The notes beneath the pieces are model-generated. The model was not told where the DNA came from. It saw only the letters and a list, made by a program, of their open reading frames with translations, and did no database searches. Both the position numbers and the translations under genes were made by a program. 64,000 bases of DNA from NCBI GenBank assembly GCA_964490005.1, contig CAZBBB010000004.1:15040-79039 (forward strand). The letters run 5' to 3'. This document shows, piece after piece, positions 18,335 through 29,747 of the stretch. This DNA comes from CAZBBB01 sp964490005. Lineage in GTDB: Bacteria; Planctomycetota; B15-G4. Each line of letters starts with the position of its first letter. Position 1 is the first letter of the stretch.

Positions 18335-20582
18335 CCGACGCGCACTGGGCGCCCTGCTCGTGCTGCTGCTCGGCGCCGCGGCCGCGCGGGCGCAGCAGCC
18401 GGCCGGCGAACCGGTCGAGATCCGCCCCGGCGGGCCGCAGTACGGCTTCCGCGACGGCGAGGAGTTCGTCTGGGTGTTCCTCGGCGGCGTCGAGGTGCTG
18501 CAGGCCGGCCGGCGCATCCAGGGCGACACGCTCGTGGCGGTGCTCGCCGCCGACGGCGCGGCGCCCGCCCCCCCCGCCCCGGACGCCAGCGCGCCGATGC
18601 TCGTCGGCCACGACCGGCTGCTCGAGCTGTTCTTCGACGGCCACGTGAGCGTCGAAGAGGGTGACGAGTCGATCTCCAACGCCTCCACCTACCACCTCGA
18701 CAACCGCACGGGCGTCGCGACGGTGATCGAGGGCGAGCTGCGTTCGTCGGTCAAGGGGCGCGCGCCGCTCGTCGTGCGCTACGCCATGCTGCGCAAACTG
18801 CAGGACGGCACCTCCGAGATGGAGGACCTGACCTACACGACCTGCACGTACGACAACGCGCACTGGCACATCAAGACGCCCTGGGCGCGCATCGACCCGA
18901 CGCCGGAGGGCGACATCCTCACGACCGGCGAGAACACCGTGCGGGTCGGCGGCGCCTCGGTGATGTGGTGGCCGGGCTACGACGTCAACCTCTCGGACGA
19001 CGACATCCTGCTGCGGCGCCTGCGACTCGGCAGCAGTTCGCGCTTCGGGACCGAGATCCGCACCGAGTGGGGCGGCAACGCGTCGGAGTTCGCGACCGGG
19101 CTCGCGGGCCTGTTCGGGCACGAGGGGCGCGTGAGCGCCAAGTGGGAGACCGAGGCCAGCTGGCTCAGTGACCGCGGCTTCTTCTTCGCGCCCGAGCTCA
19201 AGTACCACACCGAACACACGCGCGGCCGGCTGCTCGGCGCCTTCATCGACGACCAGTCCTCGACCGACGCGCTCGACGTGCCGGTCACCGACAGCTCGCG
19301 CGGTCGCATCGACCTCGAGCACCGCACGCGGATCGACGACCGGCGGACCCTCGACATCGAGGTCTCGCGCGAGAGCGACTTCAACTTCCTCAAGGAGTAC
19401 TACGAGAACGAGTACCGCAACGACAAGCCGCAGGAGACCTACGTCTCGTTCCGCGACGTCGTCGACAACCACGCCAGGACGGCGCTCGTCAGCACGCGCC
19501 TCAACGACTTCCAGACGCAGGTCGAGTACCAGCCGCAGCTCGAGGCGCGCCAGGTCGGCGAGCCGCTGCCCTGGGGCGGCTTCCTGACGGCGCGCGAGTT
19601 CATCAGCAACGCGCGCCTGCTGCCCGACGACAGCACCGGCGCCCCCAGCGCCCGCACGCTGCGCGTCGGCGCGAGCGCCGAGGCCGCCTGGCCGATCGAC
19701 CTGCAGAACGGCGACCGCATCACGGTGACGGCCGGCGGCGACCTGACCGGCTTCGACGACACGCTCGCCGACGGCTCGGAGCTGCGCCGCGCGGCCAGCG
19801 GCGCCGTCGAGTGGCGCCGCACCTACAGCGGCACGAGCGATGCGCGGAGCGAGACCTGGAACATCGACGGGCTGCGCCGGATCGTCGAGCCGCGTGTCGG
19901 GTACACCAACCGCTTCGAGGTCTCGCACGCCCCCGCCGAGCTGTTCGCGATCGATTCGGTCGAGACGCTGGCCGAGACCGAGGCGATCACGGTCGGCCTG
20001 CGCGACCGCATCCAGACGCACCAGGGCGGCCGCGTCGTGACGCTGCTCGACACCGACATCGAGCTGCCCTTCTTCCCGCACGCCTCGCGCGACAACGGCG
20101 ACGACAACTACGGTCCGCTGATGCTCGACACCGTCTGGCGCCCGGGCGCGAACATCACGGGCCTGTCCGACGCGACGTTCCGCTGGCGGCTCGACTTCGA
20201 CATCGAGGACCAGCACTACGTCGAGTCCTTCGCCTCCTTCTCCACGATGATCGCCGAGGGCCGGCGCCTGTTCATCGGCAGTGCCAAGACCTTCCACGTG
20301 CAGAACTACATGACCTACGGCCTCGAGTGGCTGCTCAACAAGCGCTGGTCGGTGGCGCTCGTCTTCCAGGAGGACGAGCTGACGAACCAGACCGCGCGCA
20401 GCGGCATCATCCTGAGGCAGCTGGCGCACTGCTGGATCATCGACTACGAGATCAGCTCGCGGCGCGGCACGAGCACCGCCGGCAGCAACGAGGACGAAGT
20501 GCGCTTCACGCTGCACTTCCAGCCCATCACGGCGGATCCGGGAGCCGAGCTGGCCGACGTGCTCGGCGGCTCGATCTTCTGA
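18327..20582 (+). CDS. lptD: LPS-assembly protein LptD-like outer membrane protein
   Basis: 751 residues. A signal peptide (MASRRALGALLVLLLGAAAARA) is followed by an OstA-like N-terminal domain (about 45-130) and a long beta-rich domain with alternating polar and hydrophobic residues, ending in an aromatic residue (GGSIF), as in outer-membrane barrels. LptD inserts LPS into the outer leaflet. Sequence similarity to proteobacterial LptD is not obvious by eye; the call rests on length, domain order and the position after kdsC and the LptC/A-like gene, with an 8 bp overlap (18327-18334). LptE was not seen here. Confidence 0.8.
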   Translation: MASRRALGALLVLLLGAAAARAQQPAGEPVEIRPGGPQYGFRDGEEFVWVFLGGVEVLQAGRRIQGDTLVAVLAADGAAPAPPAPDASAPMLVGHDRLLELFFDGHVSVEEGDESISNASTYHLDNRTGVATVIEGELRSSVKGRAPLVVRYAMLRKLQDGTSEMEDLTYTTCTYDNAHWHIKTPWARIDPTPEGDILTTGENTVRVGGASVMWWPGYDVNLSDDDILLRRLRLGSSSRFGTEIRTEWGGNASEFATGLAGLFGHEGRVSAKWETEASWLSDRGFFFAPELKYHTEHTRGRLLGAFIDDQSSTDALDVPVTDSSRGRIDLEHRTRIDDRRTLDIEVSRESDFNFLKEYYENEYRNDKPQETYVSFRDVVDNHARTALVSTRLNDFQTQVEYQPQLEARQVGEPLPWGGFLTAREFISNARLLPDDSTGAPSARTLRVGASAEAAWPIDLQNGDRITVTAGGDLTGFDDTLADGSELRRAASGAVEWRRTYSGTSDARSETWNIDGLRRIVEPRVGYTNRFEVSHAPAELFAIDSVETLAETEAITVGLRDRIQTHQGGRVVTLLDTDIELPFFPHASRDNGDDNYGPLMLDTVWRPGANITGLSDATFRWRLDFDIEDQHYVESFASFSTMIAEGRRLFIGSAKTFHVQNYMTYGLEWLLNKRWSVALVFQEDELTNQTARSGIILRQLAHCWIIDYEISSRRGTSTAGSNEDEVRFTLHFQPITADPGAELADVLGGSIF

Positions 20583-20583
20583 C

Positions 20584-20904
20584 GTGCTCGGGCTGCTGGA
20601 CATCGGCCCGATCGAGTTTCTGATCCTCGTCGGGGCCGCGGTGATGCTCTTCGGGGGCGACCTGCCCGACGTCGCGCGGCGCGCGGGCCGGGCCGTGGCC
20701 CGCCTGCGCGAGGTGGCGTCGGAGTTCACGCGCTCCATCGATGCGCCGAGCGAACTGCGGCGTCCGCCCGAACTCGATCTGCACCACGAACCTTTCGCGC
20801 CCCCGTCCGAGGCGCCGACGGCGCCGCAGCGCGACGCGGAAGACCCTCCGCCTCCGGCCGCCGAGGACGCGCCGGGCGTCGAGCGCCCCGCGCCCCCCGC
20901 CTGA
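20584..20904 (+). CDS. Sec-independent translocase TatA/TatB-like protein
   Basis: 106 residues from a GTG one base after the lptD stop. One N-terminal membrane helix (GPIEFLILVGAAVMLFGG) leads into an amphipathic helix (LPDVARRAGRAVARLREVASEF) and a proline-rich acidic tail, the shape of TatA/TatB. These form the pore or receptor of the twin-arginine pathway that exports folded proteins. No tatC is nearby. Its position at the end of the LPS operon is unusual. TatA and TatB cannot be separated from sequence alone. Confidence 0.8.
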   Translation: MLGLLDIGPIEFLILVGAAVMLFGGDLPDVARRAGRAVARLREVASEFTRSIDAPSELRRPPELDLHHEPFAPPSEAPTAPQRDAEDPPPPAAEDAPGVERPAPPA

Positions 20905-20908
20905 GCCG

Positions 20909-20924
20909 GCGCCGCGCGCGGCGC
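20909..20924. terminator. GC palindrome between converging genes
   Basis: A perfect 16-base palindrome (GCGCCGCG and its complement) lies in the 31 bp between the converging TatA/B-like and gyrB genes. It could form a hairpin in either transcript but has no T-run, so intrinsic termination is uncertain. Confidence 0.3.
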
Positions 20925-20935
20925 GGCCGCGACGC

Positions 20936-23310
<2,375 letters not shown>

Positions 23311-23314
<4 letters not shown>

Positions 23315-23625
23315 GTCGTGGCGTTTCCGGTGCGGAAGACCAGCCGCCTCAGCGGGCCGACGGTCGGGTCGGCCTGCAGGGCGCGGAGGAGTTCAGGCGC
23401 GTGGAACGCCTCGAGTTCATAGCGTTGGGCCGCCGATCCCACCTCGACGGTCAGGATGCCGTCGCGGATGGCGGTGACGCGCGTGCGGGCGGCCAACCGC
23501 TCGCCGGCGGCGCGCAACCAGGCCGCGCCCCAGGCATCGATCGCGAGCGGCCGCGCGTAGGCGCGGCGCTGCAGCAGGCTGCCGAGAATGTCCCCGAGGC
23601 GCTCGGTCTTTCCGTTGCGTGGCAT
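23311..23625 (-). CDS. dciA: DciA-like protein (DUF721)
   Basis: 104 residues from an ATG with a GGAGGG ribosome-binding site. The core AWGAAWLRAAGERLAARTRVTAIRDGILTVEVGSAAQRYELEAF matches the DUF721 fold of DciA, the loader or recruiter of the replicative helicase in bacteria lacking DnaC. Its position between dnaN and gyrB is typical of DciA genes. Low sequence conservation makes this a family-level call. Confidence 0.85.
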
Positions 23626-23644
23626 GGGCGACGTCCCTCCCCGC

Positions 23645-24751
23645 TCAGGACGTGATCGGCATGACGACGTAGATCGAGTCGCCGCTTCCGCGGAACACGC
23701 CCGCCGAGGCGCGGTTCTTGAACGCGAAGTCGACCTGGTCCTCCGACACCGTCTTGAGGTAGTCGCCGAGGAACTCGGGATTGAAGCGGATCTTGACCTC
23801 CTCGCCGTCGTACTCGACGCCGATCTCGCTGCGGCACTCGCCCAGACCGTCCTGCCGCGAACAGACCGCGAGCCGACCGGCACTGAATTGCAGTTCGACG
23901 GCGCGCGCTTCCTCGCCCGCCGTCACCGCCGCGCGCGAGATCGCCTCGACGAATGCCGACCTGCCGATCGCGGCGCGGCAGGGCGTGTCGCTCTCCTTGG
24001 GCAGCACGGCGCGATAGTCGGGGAACTCGCCCTCCACGAGCAGGACGATCACTTCCGTCTCGGCCAGACCGAAACCGATCTGGTTGTCGCGGACGTCGAT
24101 CGTCAACTCGCCCGAGGCGTCGCTTGCGGCGCGGCGCAATTGGTCGAGGCCGCGCACCGGAACGATGGACGAGCAGGTCTCCGTCAGTCCCGTGCTGCAG
24201 CGCATCGAGGCGCGGGCCAGCCGCCGACCGTCGGTGGAGACGATCACGATCTCTTCCGGGCCCAGTTCGAGCAGCACGCCGTGGAACGCGTAGCGCCCCA
24301 TGTCGCGCGCGGCGGCGAAGGATGCGCGGTCGCACAGGTCGAGGAAGGCCGCGAGGGGCACGCGCACCGAAGCCTTCCCGCCGGCATCGAGCCCGGGAAT
24401 CGCGGGAAACAAGTCCGCATCCTCCCCGTGCAGCTTGAAGGTGGTCGACTCGCCCGAGATCTCGTGCAGGTTGCCCGACTCGCGGATGCTGAGTTCGGCG
24501 CTCGGCAGTGCGCGCACGGCGGACAGCAGCGTGGCGGCCGGCAGGGCGACCCGCCCCGAGCCCGAGAGGCCTTCGACGTTGAGCCTGGTGCGGCAGGAGA
24601 CCTCGCCATCGGTGGCGAGCAGGCGCACGCCGCCGTCATCGACCTCGAGCAGGACGTCCTGGAAGATCGGTCGGGGGCTTCGATTGGGTGCGAAGGAGGC
24701 TGCCAATTGCAGGCGCTGGAGGAAGGCTTCGCGGGGAGTATTCAGTTGCAT
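23645..24751 (-). CDS. dnaN: DNA polymerase III beta sliding clamp
   Basis: 368 residues. Three related beta-clamp domains can be followed: N-terminal (LLEVDDGGVRLLATDGEVSCRTRL), middle (GVLLELGPEEIVIVSTDGRRLARA) and C-terminal (VKIRFNPEFLGDYLKTV), ending with MPI near the C-terminus as in other clamps. The ring tethers polymerase to DNA. It stands 340 bp from dnaA on the same strand, with dciA and gyrB after it. No recF is found between dnaN and gyrB, where many bacteria carry it; dciA occupies that slot instead. Confidence 0.97.
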   Translation of the reverse strand: MQLNTPREAFLQRLQLAASFAPNRSPRPIFQDVLLEVDDGGVRLLATDGEVSCRTRLNVEGLSGSGRVALPAATLLSAVRALPSAELSIRESGNLHEISGESTTFKLHGEDADLFPAIPGLDAGGKASVRVPLAAFLDLCDRASFAAARDMGRYAFHGVLLELGPEEIVIVSTDGRRLARASMRCSTGLTETCSSIVPVRGLDQLRRAASDASGELTIDVRDNQIGFGLAETEVIVLLVEGEFPDYRAVLPKESDTPCRAAIGRSAFVEAISRAAVTAGEEARAVELQFSAGRLAVCSRQDGLGECRSEIGVEYDGEEVKIRFNPEFLGDYLKTVSEDQVDFAFKNRASAGVFRGSGDSIYVVMPITS

Positions 24752-25091
24752 GGAGGCGTCCTGCGGAACAGAGCAATCTTAATGAAATTCAGGTCTTCAT
24801 CAGAAGAGCGAACGGATTGCGGATGGGCGGAGGAATGCATCACGCAAAGCGTTGCGGTGGAGGGGTTTATGGTATCGCAAAGACTGTTGATGAAGCTCGC
24901 GGAGAAGCGTGCGGAACGGTGCATGGCGACCGGTCGCTCGAGGGGAGCTGCCAAGCCGTCGCGCGGGTGCTGTGGAGGCTGCCCCGCCGGAGACCCTGGC
25001 CCTCCCGGGGATCTCCACAAGCGCGGCCGGGAATTCCGTCGAACCGCTTGGGGGCGACCCCGGCGCGCGACCCCACGCGTGCCGTTCGCAT
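24752..25091. other. dnaA-dnaN intergenic region, possible origin segment
   Basis: 340 bp with no gene. The part at 24771-24800 is AT-rich for this genome. Two TCCACA-core sequences face each other: TGTGGAGGC at 24971-24979 (minus-strand box) and ATCTCCACA at 25011-25019. They match the 9-mer DnaA box TTATCCACA at only 6 and 7 positions, so they are weak candidates. This is where many bacteria place oriC, but no strong box cluster is visible. Confidence 0.4.
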
Positions 25092-26465
25092 TCATCGCTG
25101 GATGCGCGACTCGAGGTCATGAACGAGCTGCGAAAAGGGGCGATCGGCGTCGATGCGCTGCTTGACGCGATCGATCGCGTAGAGCACGGTCGAGTGGTCG
25201 CGCCCGCCGAAGTGCCCGCCGATCTCCTCGAGGGACAGCGCGGTCAGCCGGCGCGCGAGGAACATCGCGGTCTGGCGCGGCAACGTGACGGACTGCGTCC
25301 GGCGGCGCCCCTGCAGGTCGGCCACGCGCACGTCGAAGTGCTTGCAGACGGCCTCCAGGATGCGCTCGATGCCGGTCAGCGGGCGCAGCGAGCCCCCGGG
25401 CGGACCGCCGAGCGCTTCGTGCGCCAGGTTCGCGTCGATCTCCCGATGGATGAGCTGGCTGTAGCCGATCACCTTGTTGATCGCCCCCTCGAGCTCGCGG
25501 ATGTTCGTGTCGACGCGTTCGGCCAGCACGCCGAGGACGTCCTCGGGCACGGCGACGCGGCGATCCTTCGCCTTGCGACGCAGGATGGCGACGCGCGTTT
25601 CGTAGCCCGGCGCGCCGATTTCGGCCTCCATGCCCCACTTGAAGCGGCTGACGAGCCGCTCCTTGAGCGAGGGGATGTCCTCGGGAGGGCTGTCGCTCGA
25701 GAGGACGATCTGGCGGCCGGAGTTGTAGAGCGCGTTGAAGGTGTGAAAGAACTCCTCCTGCGTCCGCTCCTTGTTCGCGAGCAGGTGGATGTCGTCGACG
25801 AGCAGGATGTCGACGTTGCGGTAGCGGTAGCGGAAGCGGTCGAGGTCGCGCTGCTCGATCGCGCCGATGAACTGGTTGATGAACGTCTCGGCCGACAGAT
25901 ACAGGATGTTCACCGCGTTGCCCGAGCGCATGGCCTGATGGCAGATGGCCTGCAGCAGGTGGGTCTTGCCGAGGCCGACGCGTCCGTGGAGGAAGAGCGG
26001 GTTGTACGAGGCGGCCGGGGCGTCGGCGACGGCGCGCGCGGCGGCGTGCGCGAGACGGTTGTTCGGGCCGACGACGAATTCGTCGAAGACGTATTTCTCG
26101 TTGAGCACGACGTCGGAGTGGTTGGCGAAGAAGTCGCGGTTCGTGTTCGCGGGCGCCGGGCCGGGAGCCGGCGCGGCCGTCGGCGGCGCCGGCCCGGCCG
26201 TGTCGGCGACGGAGCAGCGGAGCGGGGCATCGACGCCGAGCACGTCGCGCACGGCGGCCTTCAGCACGTCGCCGTAGTAGGCCGTGATCCAGTCGCGGAT
26301 GAAGGGGTTGGCCACCGTCACGTGCACGCCCGCCTCGTCGGCGGAGATCAGCGCGAGCGACGAGAACCACAGGTCGAACTGCTGCTTGCTGACGAGCCGG
26401 CGGATCGCCTCGACCAGGGCCGGCTGGCGCGGGGAGGGTTCGACGGCGGTCACTTCCTGCTGCAC
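25092..26465 (-). CDS. dnaA: Chromosomal replication initiator DnaA
   Basis: 457 residues from a GTG with AGGAG 8 nt upstream. Domain I (about 10-85), a proline/alanine-rich linker, then the AAA+ core with GRVGLGKTH (K167) and ILLVDDIHLL, and domain IV with the DNA-binding signature GGRDHSTVLYAID. It binds origin DnaA boxes and opens the duplex. A TTGACA-type promoter lies about 200 bp upstream. dnaN follows on the same strand. Confidence 0.98.
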   Translation of the reverse strand: MQQEVTAVEPSPRQPALVEAIRRLVSKQQFDLWFSSLALISADEAGVHVTVANPFIRDWITAYYGDVLKAAVRDVLGVDAPLRCSVADTAGPAPPTAAPAPGPAPANTNRDFFANHSDVVLNEKYVFDEFVVGPNNRLAHAAARAVADAPAASYNPLFLHGRVGLGKTHLLQAICHQAMRSGNAVNILYLSAETFINQFIGAIEQRDLDRFRYRYRNVDILLVDDIHLLANKERTQEEFFHTFNALYNSGRQIVLSSDSPPEDIPSLKERLVSRFKWGMEAEIGAPGYETRVAILRRKAKDRRVAVPEDVLGVLAERVDTNIRELEGAINKVIGYSQLIHREIDANLAHEALGGPPGGSLRPLTGIERILEAVCKHFDVRVADLQGRRRTQSVTLPRQTAMFLARRLTALSLEEIGGHFGGRDHSTVLYAIDRVKQRIDADRPFSQLVHDLESRIQR

Positions 26466-26672
26466 GGCGATGCTCCTGCAAACGCGTTGGGCCTCGGGCG
26501 CAACGCACGGCCAGCGACGGAACGGAACTCGCCCCGACGCGCACTCTCCCGGTTGATCGCGCCCGGCTGTTGCCCGGTGCCGCTTCGCTCACAACGACTC
26601 GCCGAGTCCGCCACAGCCGCGTTCCCGCCGCGAGCCCGCGAAGCACGCACGCCATCCGATCGCGAGCGTGAC
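26466..26672. other. Long 5' leader of dnaA
   Basis: About 200 bp between the likely promoter and the dnaA start, without a gene or obvious riboswitch. The sequence is GC-rich and shows no strong DnaA box. Confidence 0.3.
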
Positions 26673-26700
26673 ACTATGAGCGTTTTCACGTGCCTGTCAA
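26673..26700 (-). promoter_or_regulatory. Sigma-70-type promoter for dnaA
   Basis: On the minus strand TTGACA (26700-26695) is followed after 16 bases by CATAGT (26678-26673), matching both consensus hexamers (6/6 and 4/6). It points toward dnaA with a leader of about 200 nt. It is the best consensus promoter found in the window. Confidence 0.6.
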
Positions 26701-26755
26701 CGACGGCACCGCGTGCGCGCGTCGGCGCGACGCGGGACGAAGTGTTCGGATTCGA

Positions 26756-27883
26756 TCAGCGCGCGCGGACGGCGACGTCGCGCAGCGCGGTGGCGAGGCG
26801 CTCGGCGAACGCGGCGATGTCGGCGTCGGTGTTGCTCGGGCCGACGCTGATGCGCAGCGCGCCCTCGGCGCGCTCTGCGGGCCCACCGAGCGCGGCGATC
26901 ACGGCCGAAGGTCGTTGCGAGCCCGACATGCACGCCGAACCGTGCGACGCGCTCACGCCCAGCAGGTCGAGGCGCTGCACGAGCACGCTGCCACGGCGCC
27001 CGGGAAACGAGACGTTGAGCGTGTTCGAAAGGACGCGATCGACGGGAGAGTTCACCACCAGATGGGGCTCGACGTCGGTCATGGCCTCGAGCAGCCGAGC
27101 GGTCCAACCCGACCAGCGCGGTTGCGCGGCGGGGAGTTCCCTCAGCGCCGTCTCGGCGGCGGCGGCGAAGGCGTACGCCAGGGCGGCGGCCTCGGTTCCG
27201 GGCCGCAGCCCGCCCTCCTGGCCGCCCGCGGATCCGCCGCGCGCGGGCGACGCGAGCGAGCGACGCACGATGAGCGCGCCGATGCCGACGGGTCCACCCA
27301 GCTTGTGGGCCGAGAGGGTCATCAAGTCGGCGCCCGACGCGCGGAAGGACAGCGGCTCCTTGCCGAACGCCTGGCTCGCATCGACGTGGAACAGGGCGTC
27401 CGCGCGCGCGGCGGCGGCGGCGAGCGAGGGCAGGTCCTGAAGCGTGCCGAGCTCGTGGTTGGCGGCCGCGACGCTCACCAAGGCAGCGCGCGTGGAGCTT
27501 GGCGCGGCGATCGAAGCGGGATCGACGCGTCCCCATGAATCGATCGCAAGAGCGAGGGGGCGACCGGTGCGCAGAACCGCCGCGAGGACCGAGGGGTGCT
27601 CGATGGGTGCGCAGGCGGCCGCGCCTCCGGGCGGAGTGAACGCGAGGGCGATCGCGTTGCTCTCGGTTCCGCCGGACGTGAAGACCAGTTCGTCGCGCTC
27701 GCAGTCGATGCAGCGCGCCAGGCGCTCGCGGGCCTCCTCGAGCCAGCGACGCGCGCGTCGGCCGTCGGCGTGCGCGCTCGAGGGGTTGCCTGCGAGGCCC
27801 TCCTCGAAGCACTGCCACAGGCTCGACCGCGCCTCGGGGCGCAGCGGGCAGGTCGCGTTGTGGTCGAGATACAGGCGCTTCAT
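26756..27883 (-). CDS. Cysteine desulfurase (NifS/IscS family)
   Basis: 375 residues, normal. PLP-dependent: the lysine is K194 in TLSAHKLGGPVG, HVDASQAFGK holds the aspartate, and the catalytic cysteine is C318 in HGSACMSGS. It takes sulfur from cysteine for Fe-S clusters or thiolated tRNA. The ATG overlaps the bshA stop as ATGA, placing a sulfur-mobilising enzyme at the end of a bacillithiol operon. No iscU, mnmA or other acceptor follows, so the sulfur acceptor is unknown. Confidence 0.93.
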   Translation of the reverse strand: MKRLYLDHNATCPLRPEARSSLWQCFEEGLAGNPSSAHADGRRARRWLEEARERLARCIDCERDELVFTSGGTESNAIALAFTPPGGAAACAPIEHPSVLAAVLRTGRPLALAIDSWGRVDPASIAAPSSTRAALVSVAAANHELGTLQDLPSLAAAAARADALFHVDASQAFGKEPLSFRASGADLMTLSAHKLGGPVGIGALIVRRSLASPARGGSAGGQEGGLRPGTEAAALAYAFAAAAETALRELPAAQPRWSGWTARLLEAMTDVEPHLVVNSPVDRVLSNTLNVSFPGRRGSVLVQRLDLLGVSASHGSACMSGSQRPSAVIAALGGPAERAEGALRISVGPSNTDADIAAFAERLATALRDVAVRAR

Positions 27884-29016
27884 GCGCCGGAACCGAGCAG
27901 CTCTTCGTAGATCGACTCGTGGCGCGCGACCGCCGCCTGCAGCGAAAAGACCTCTCGGGCGCGCTGCGCGCTGGCGGCGCCGAGTTGCCGGCGCAACGGG
28001 ACGTCGTCGACGAGTCGCCCGACGGCCTCGGCCATGCCGGCCGTGTCCCCCACCGCCCGCAGATAGCCGGTCACGCCCTCGACCACCACCTCGGGCAGCC
28101 CGCCGACGCGCGAGGCGACGACGGGAACCGCGCAGGACATGGCCTCGAGGGCGGCCAGGCCGAACGACTCGGACTCGCTGGGAAACAGCGCCACGTCGGC
28201 GACCGCCGTGATGTGCTCGGCGTCGGGGATCTCGCCGAGCATGCGCACGCGTCCGGCCAGGCCGCGCCGGCAGGCCTGGTCGCGAACGTGCTGCAGGTCG
28301 GGCCCGTCGCCGACGAGCATCAGGACGACGCGGCGCTCGGCGCCGAGCCGCTCGAGCACGTCGACCGTGTCGATGGCGCGCTTCAGGGGGCGGAAGTTGC
28401 TCGTGTGCAGCAACAGCGTCTCGTCGTCGGCGGCGAGTTCCCGCCGCGCGCGATCATCCTCGCGCGGCCGGAACCTGCGGGGGTCGACGAAGTTGGGCAC
28501 GACATGGATCGGCCCGTCGTAGGCGAAGACTTCTCGCGTCTGCGCCTCCAGCCACGACGAGACGGAGATGACCGCGTCGCTCTTCTGCAGGCCGAAGCGG
28601 ATGACCTCGCGGTAGCTCGGGTCGCGGCCGAGGATCGTGATGTCGGTGCCGTGGAGCGTGGTGACGATGCGGGTGCGCGAGGCCGGGAGCATCTCCCGGG
28701 CCAGCCAGGCGGACACGGCGTGCGGCACCGCGTAGTGCACGTGCAGGACGTCGAGCGGCGTCGTCGCCATCACTTCGCGCAGCGTGGACGAGAGCGCCAG
28801 GTCGTAGGGCGGGTAGCGGAACAGCGGGTAGGACGAGACGCTCACGCCGTGGAACGTCACGCCGTGACGCAGCGCCGACAGTCGCGCGGGCCGCGAATAG
28901 CTGAAGAGATGGACGTCGTGCCCGCGGTCCGCAAGTGCCAGGCCGAGTTCGGTGGCCATCACGCCGCTGCCGCCGTAGGTCGGATAGCAGACGATGCCGA
29001 TGCGTCGCCGCTTCAC
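27880..29016 (-). CDS. bshA: N-acetyl-alpha-D-glucosaminyl-L-malate synthase (bacillithiol step 1)
   Basis: 378 residues, the usual BshA size. GT-B fold: IGIVCYPTYGGSGVMATELGLALADRGHDVHLFSY at the N-terminus and SFGLAALEAMSCAVPVVASRVGGLPEV at the donor site are BshA-like. It couples UDP-GlcNAc and L-malate. The frame extends far upstream, but the GTG at 29016 overlaps the bshB1 stop as GTGA and fits family N-termini. It is followed by the cysteine desulfurase through another overlap. Presence of bshB1 and bshC next to it makes the assignment strong. Confidence 0.95.
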   Translation of the reverse strand: MKRRRIGIVCYPTYGGSGVMATELGLALADRGHDVHLFSYSRPARLSALRHGVTFHGVSVSSYPLFRYPPYDLALSSTLREVMATTPLDVLHVHYAVPHAVSAWLAREMLPASRTRIVTTLHGTDITILGRDPSYREVIRFGLQKSDAVISVSSWLEAQTREVFAYDGPIHVVPNFVDPRRFRPREDDRARRELAADDETLLLHTSNFRPLKRAIDTVDVLERLGAERRVVLMLVGDGPDLQHVRDQACRRGLAGRVRMLGEIPDAEHITAVADVALFPSESESFGLAALEAMSCAVPVVASRVGGLPEVVVEGVTGYLRAVGDTAGMAEAVGRLVDDVPLRRQLGAASAQRAREVFSLQAAVARHESIYEELLGSGA

Positions 29017-29747
29017 GGTGCGTGCCCGGTCTGTCCGTGGCCGCGCCCGCGGACGGCCGCCACCGGATCGTCGATCGCGAGCGGGCCCTCGACGATGTAG
29101 GGCTCTCCGTAGGTGGCGCCGATCATCGCGCCGCAGGTGCGATTGCCGGCGGCGATGGCCTCGAGGAAGTCCGGCGCGGAAATCGTCGTTCGCGGCTCGG
29201 TCGACGACGGATCGTGCAACTGGCTCGCGTGGGCGCGCACGGCCTCGAGCTTGCGTTCGAACACGTGGCTGATGTCGACGATCAGGGTCGGCTGGATCGG
29301 CTCGCGGGACGGATAGAACAGCACCCGACCGGGGCGCCACGGGTCGCCGGACGGACCGACGCGCGCGCACCCCGCCAGAAAGCGCGCTTCCTTCACGAGT
29401 TGACCGGTGCGCGCATGGTCCGGGTGGTCGTCGCTGATCCAGGGAGCGACGACGAGCCGGGGGCGGTGGCGCCGGATCGCGTCGATCACGAGGTCGCGCG
29501 AGCTTCGATCCGATTCGATCGCACCGTCCGGAAGCCCGAGGCATTCGCGGAAGGCGAGTCCGAGGAGTTGGGCGCCGCGCGCCGCTTCCCCGGCGCGCCG
29601 ATCGCTGGAGCCGCGCGTGCCCGATTCGCCGGCCGACATGTCGATGCCCCCCACCGTGCGTCCGCGCTCGCGCAGCGCGAGCACGAGACCGCCCGCGCAG
29701 ATCTCGATGTCGTCGGGGTGCGGGCCGAAGACGAGGACATCAACCAT
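29013..29747 (-). CDS. bshB1: Bacillithiol biosynthesis deacetylase
   Basis: 244 residues. PIG-L/LmbE-like zinc hydrolase: the first zinc motif is HPDD (H10, D12, D13), the second DDHPDH (H108, H111). It removes acetate from GlcNAc-malate. The ATG at 29747 overlaps the end of bshC by 8 bp. This position, between bshC and bshA, separates it from other LmbE-like deacetylases. Confidence 0.94.
   Translation of the reverse strand: MVDVLVFGPHPDDIEICAGGLVLALRERGRTVGGIDMSAGESGTRGSSDRRAGEAARGAQLLGLAFRECLGLPDGAIESDRSSRDLVIDAIRRHRPRLVVAPWISDDHPDHARTGQLVKEARFLAGCARVGPSGDPWRPGRVLFYPSREPIQPTLIVDISHVFERKLEAVRAHASQLHDPSSTEPRTTISAPDFLEAIAAGNRTCGAMIGATYGEPYIVEGPLAIDDPVAAVRGRGHGQTGHAP

Noticed and set aside
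24742..25095. Minus-strand frame spanning the dnaA-dnaN gap
   Set aside because: No ribosome site, no protein-like pattern, ends inside dnaN.
26680..26695. Partial parS-like TTTTCACGTG near dnaA
   Set aside because: Only one half matches the palindrome, and it overlaps the likely dnaA promoter.
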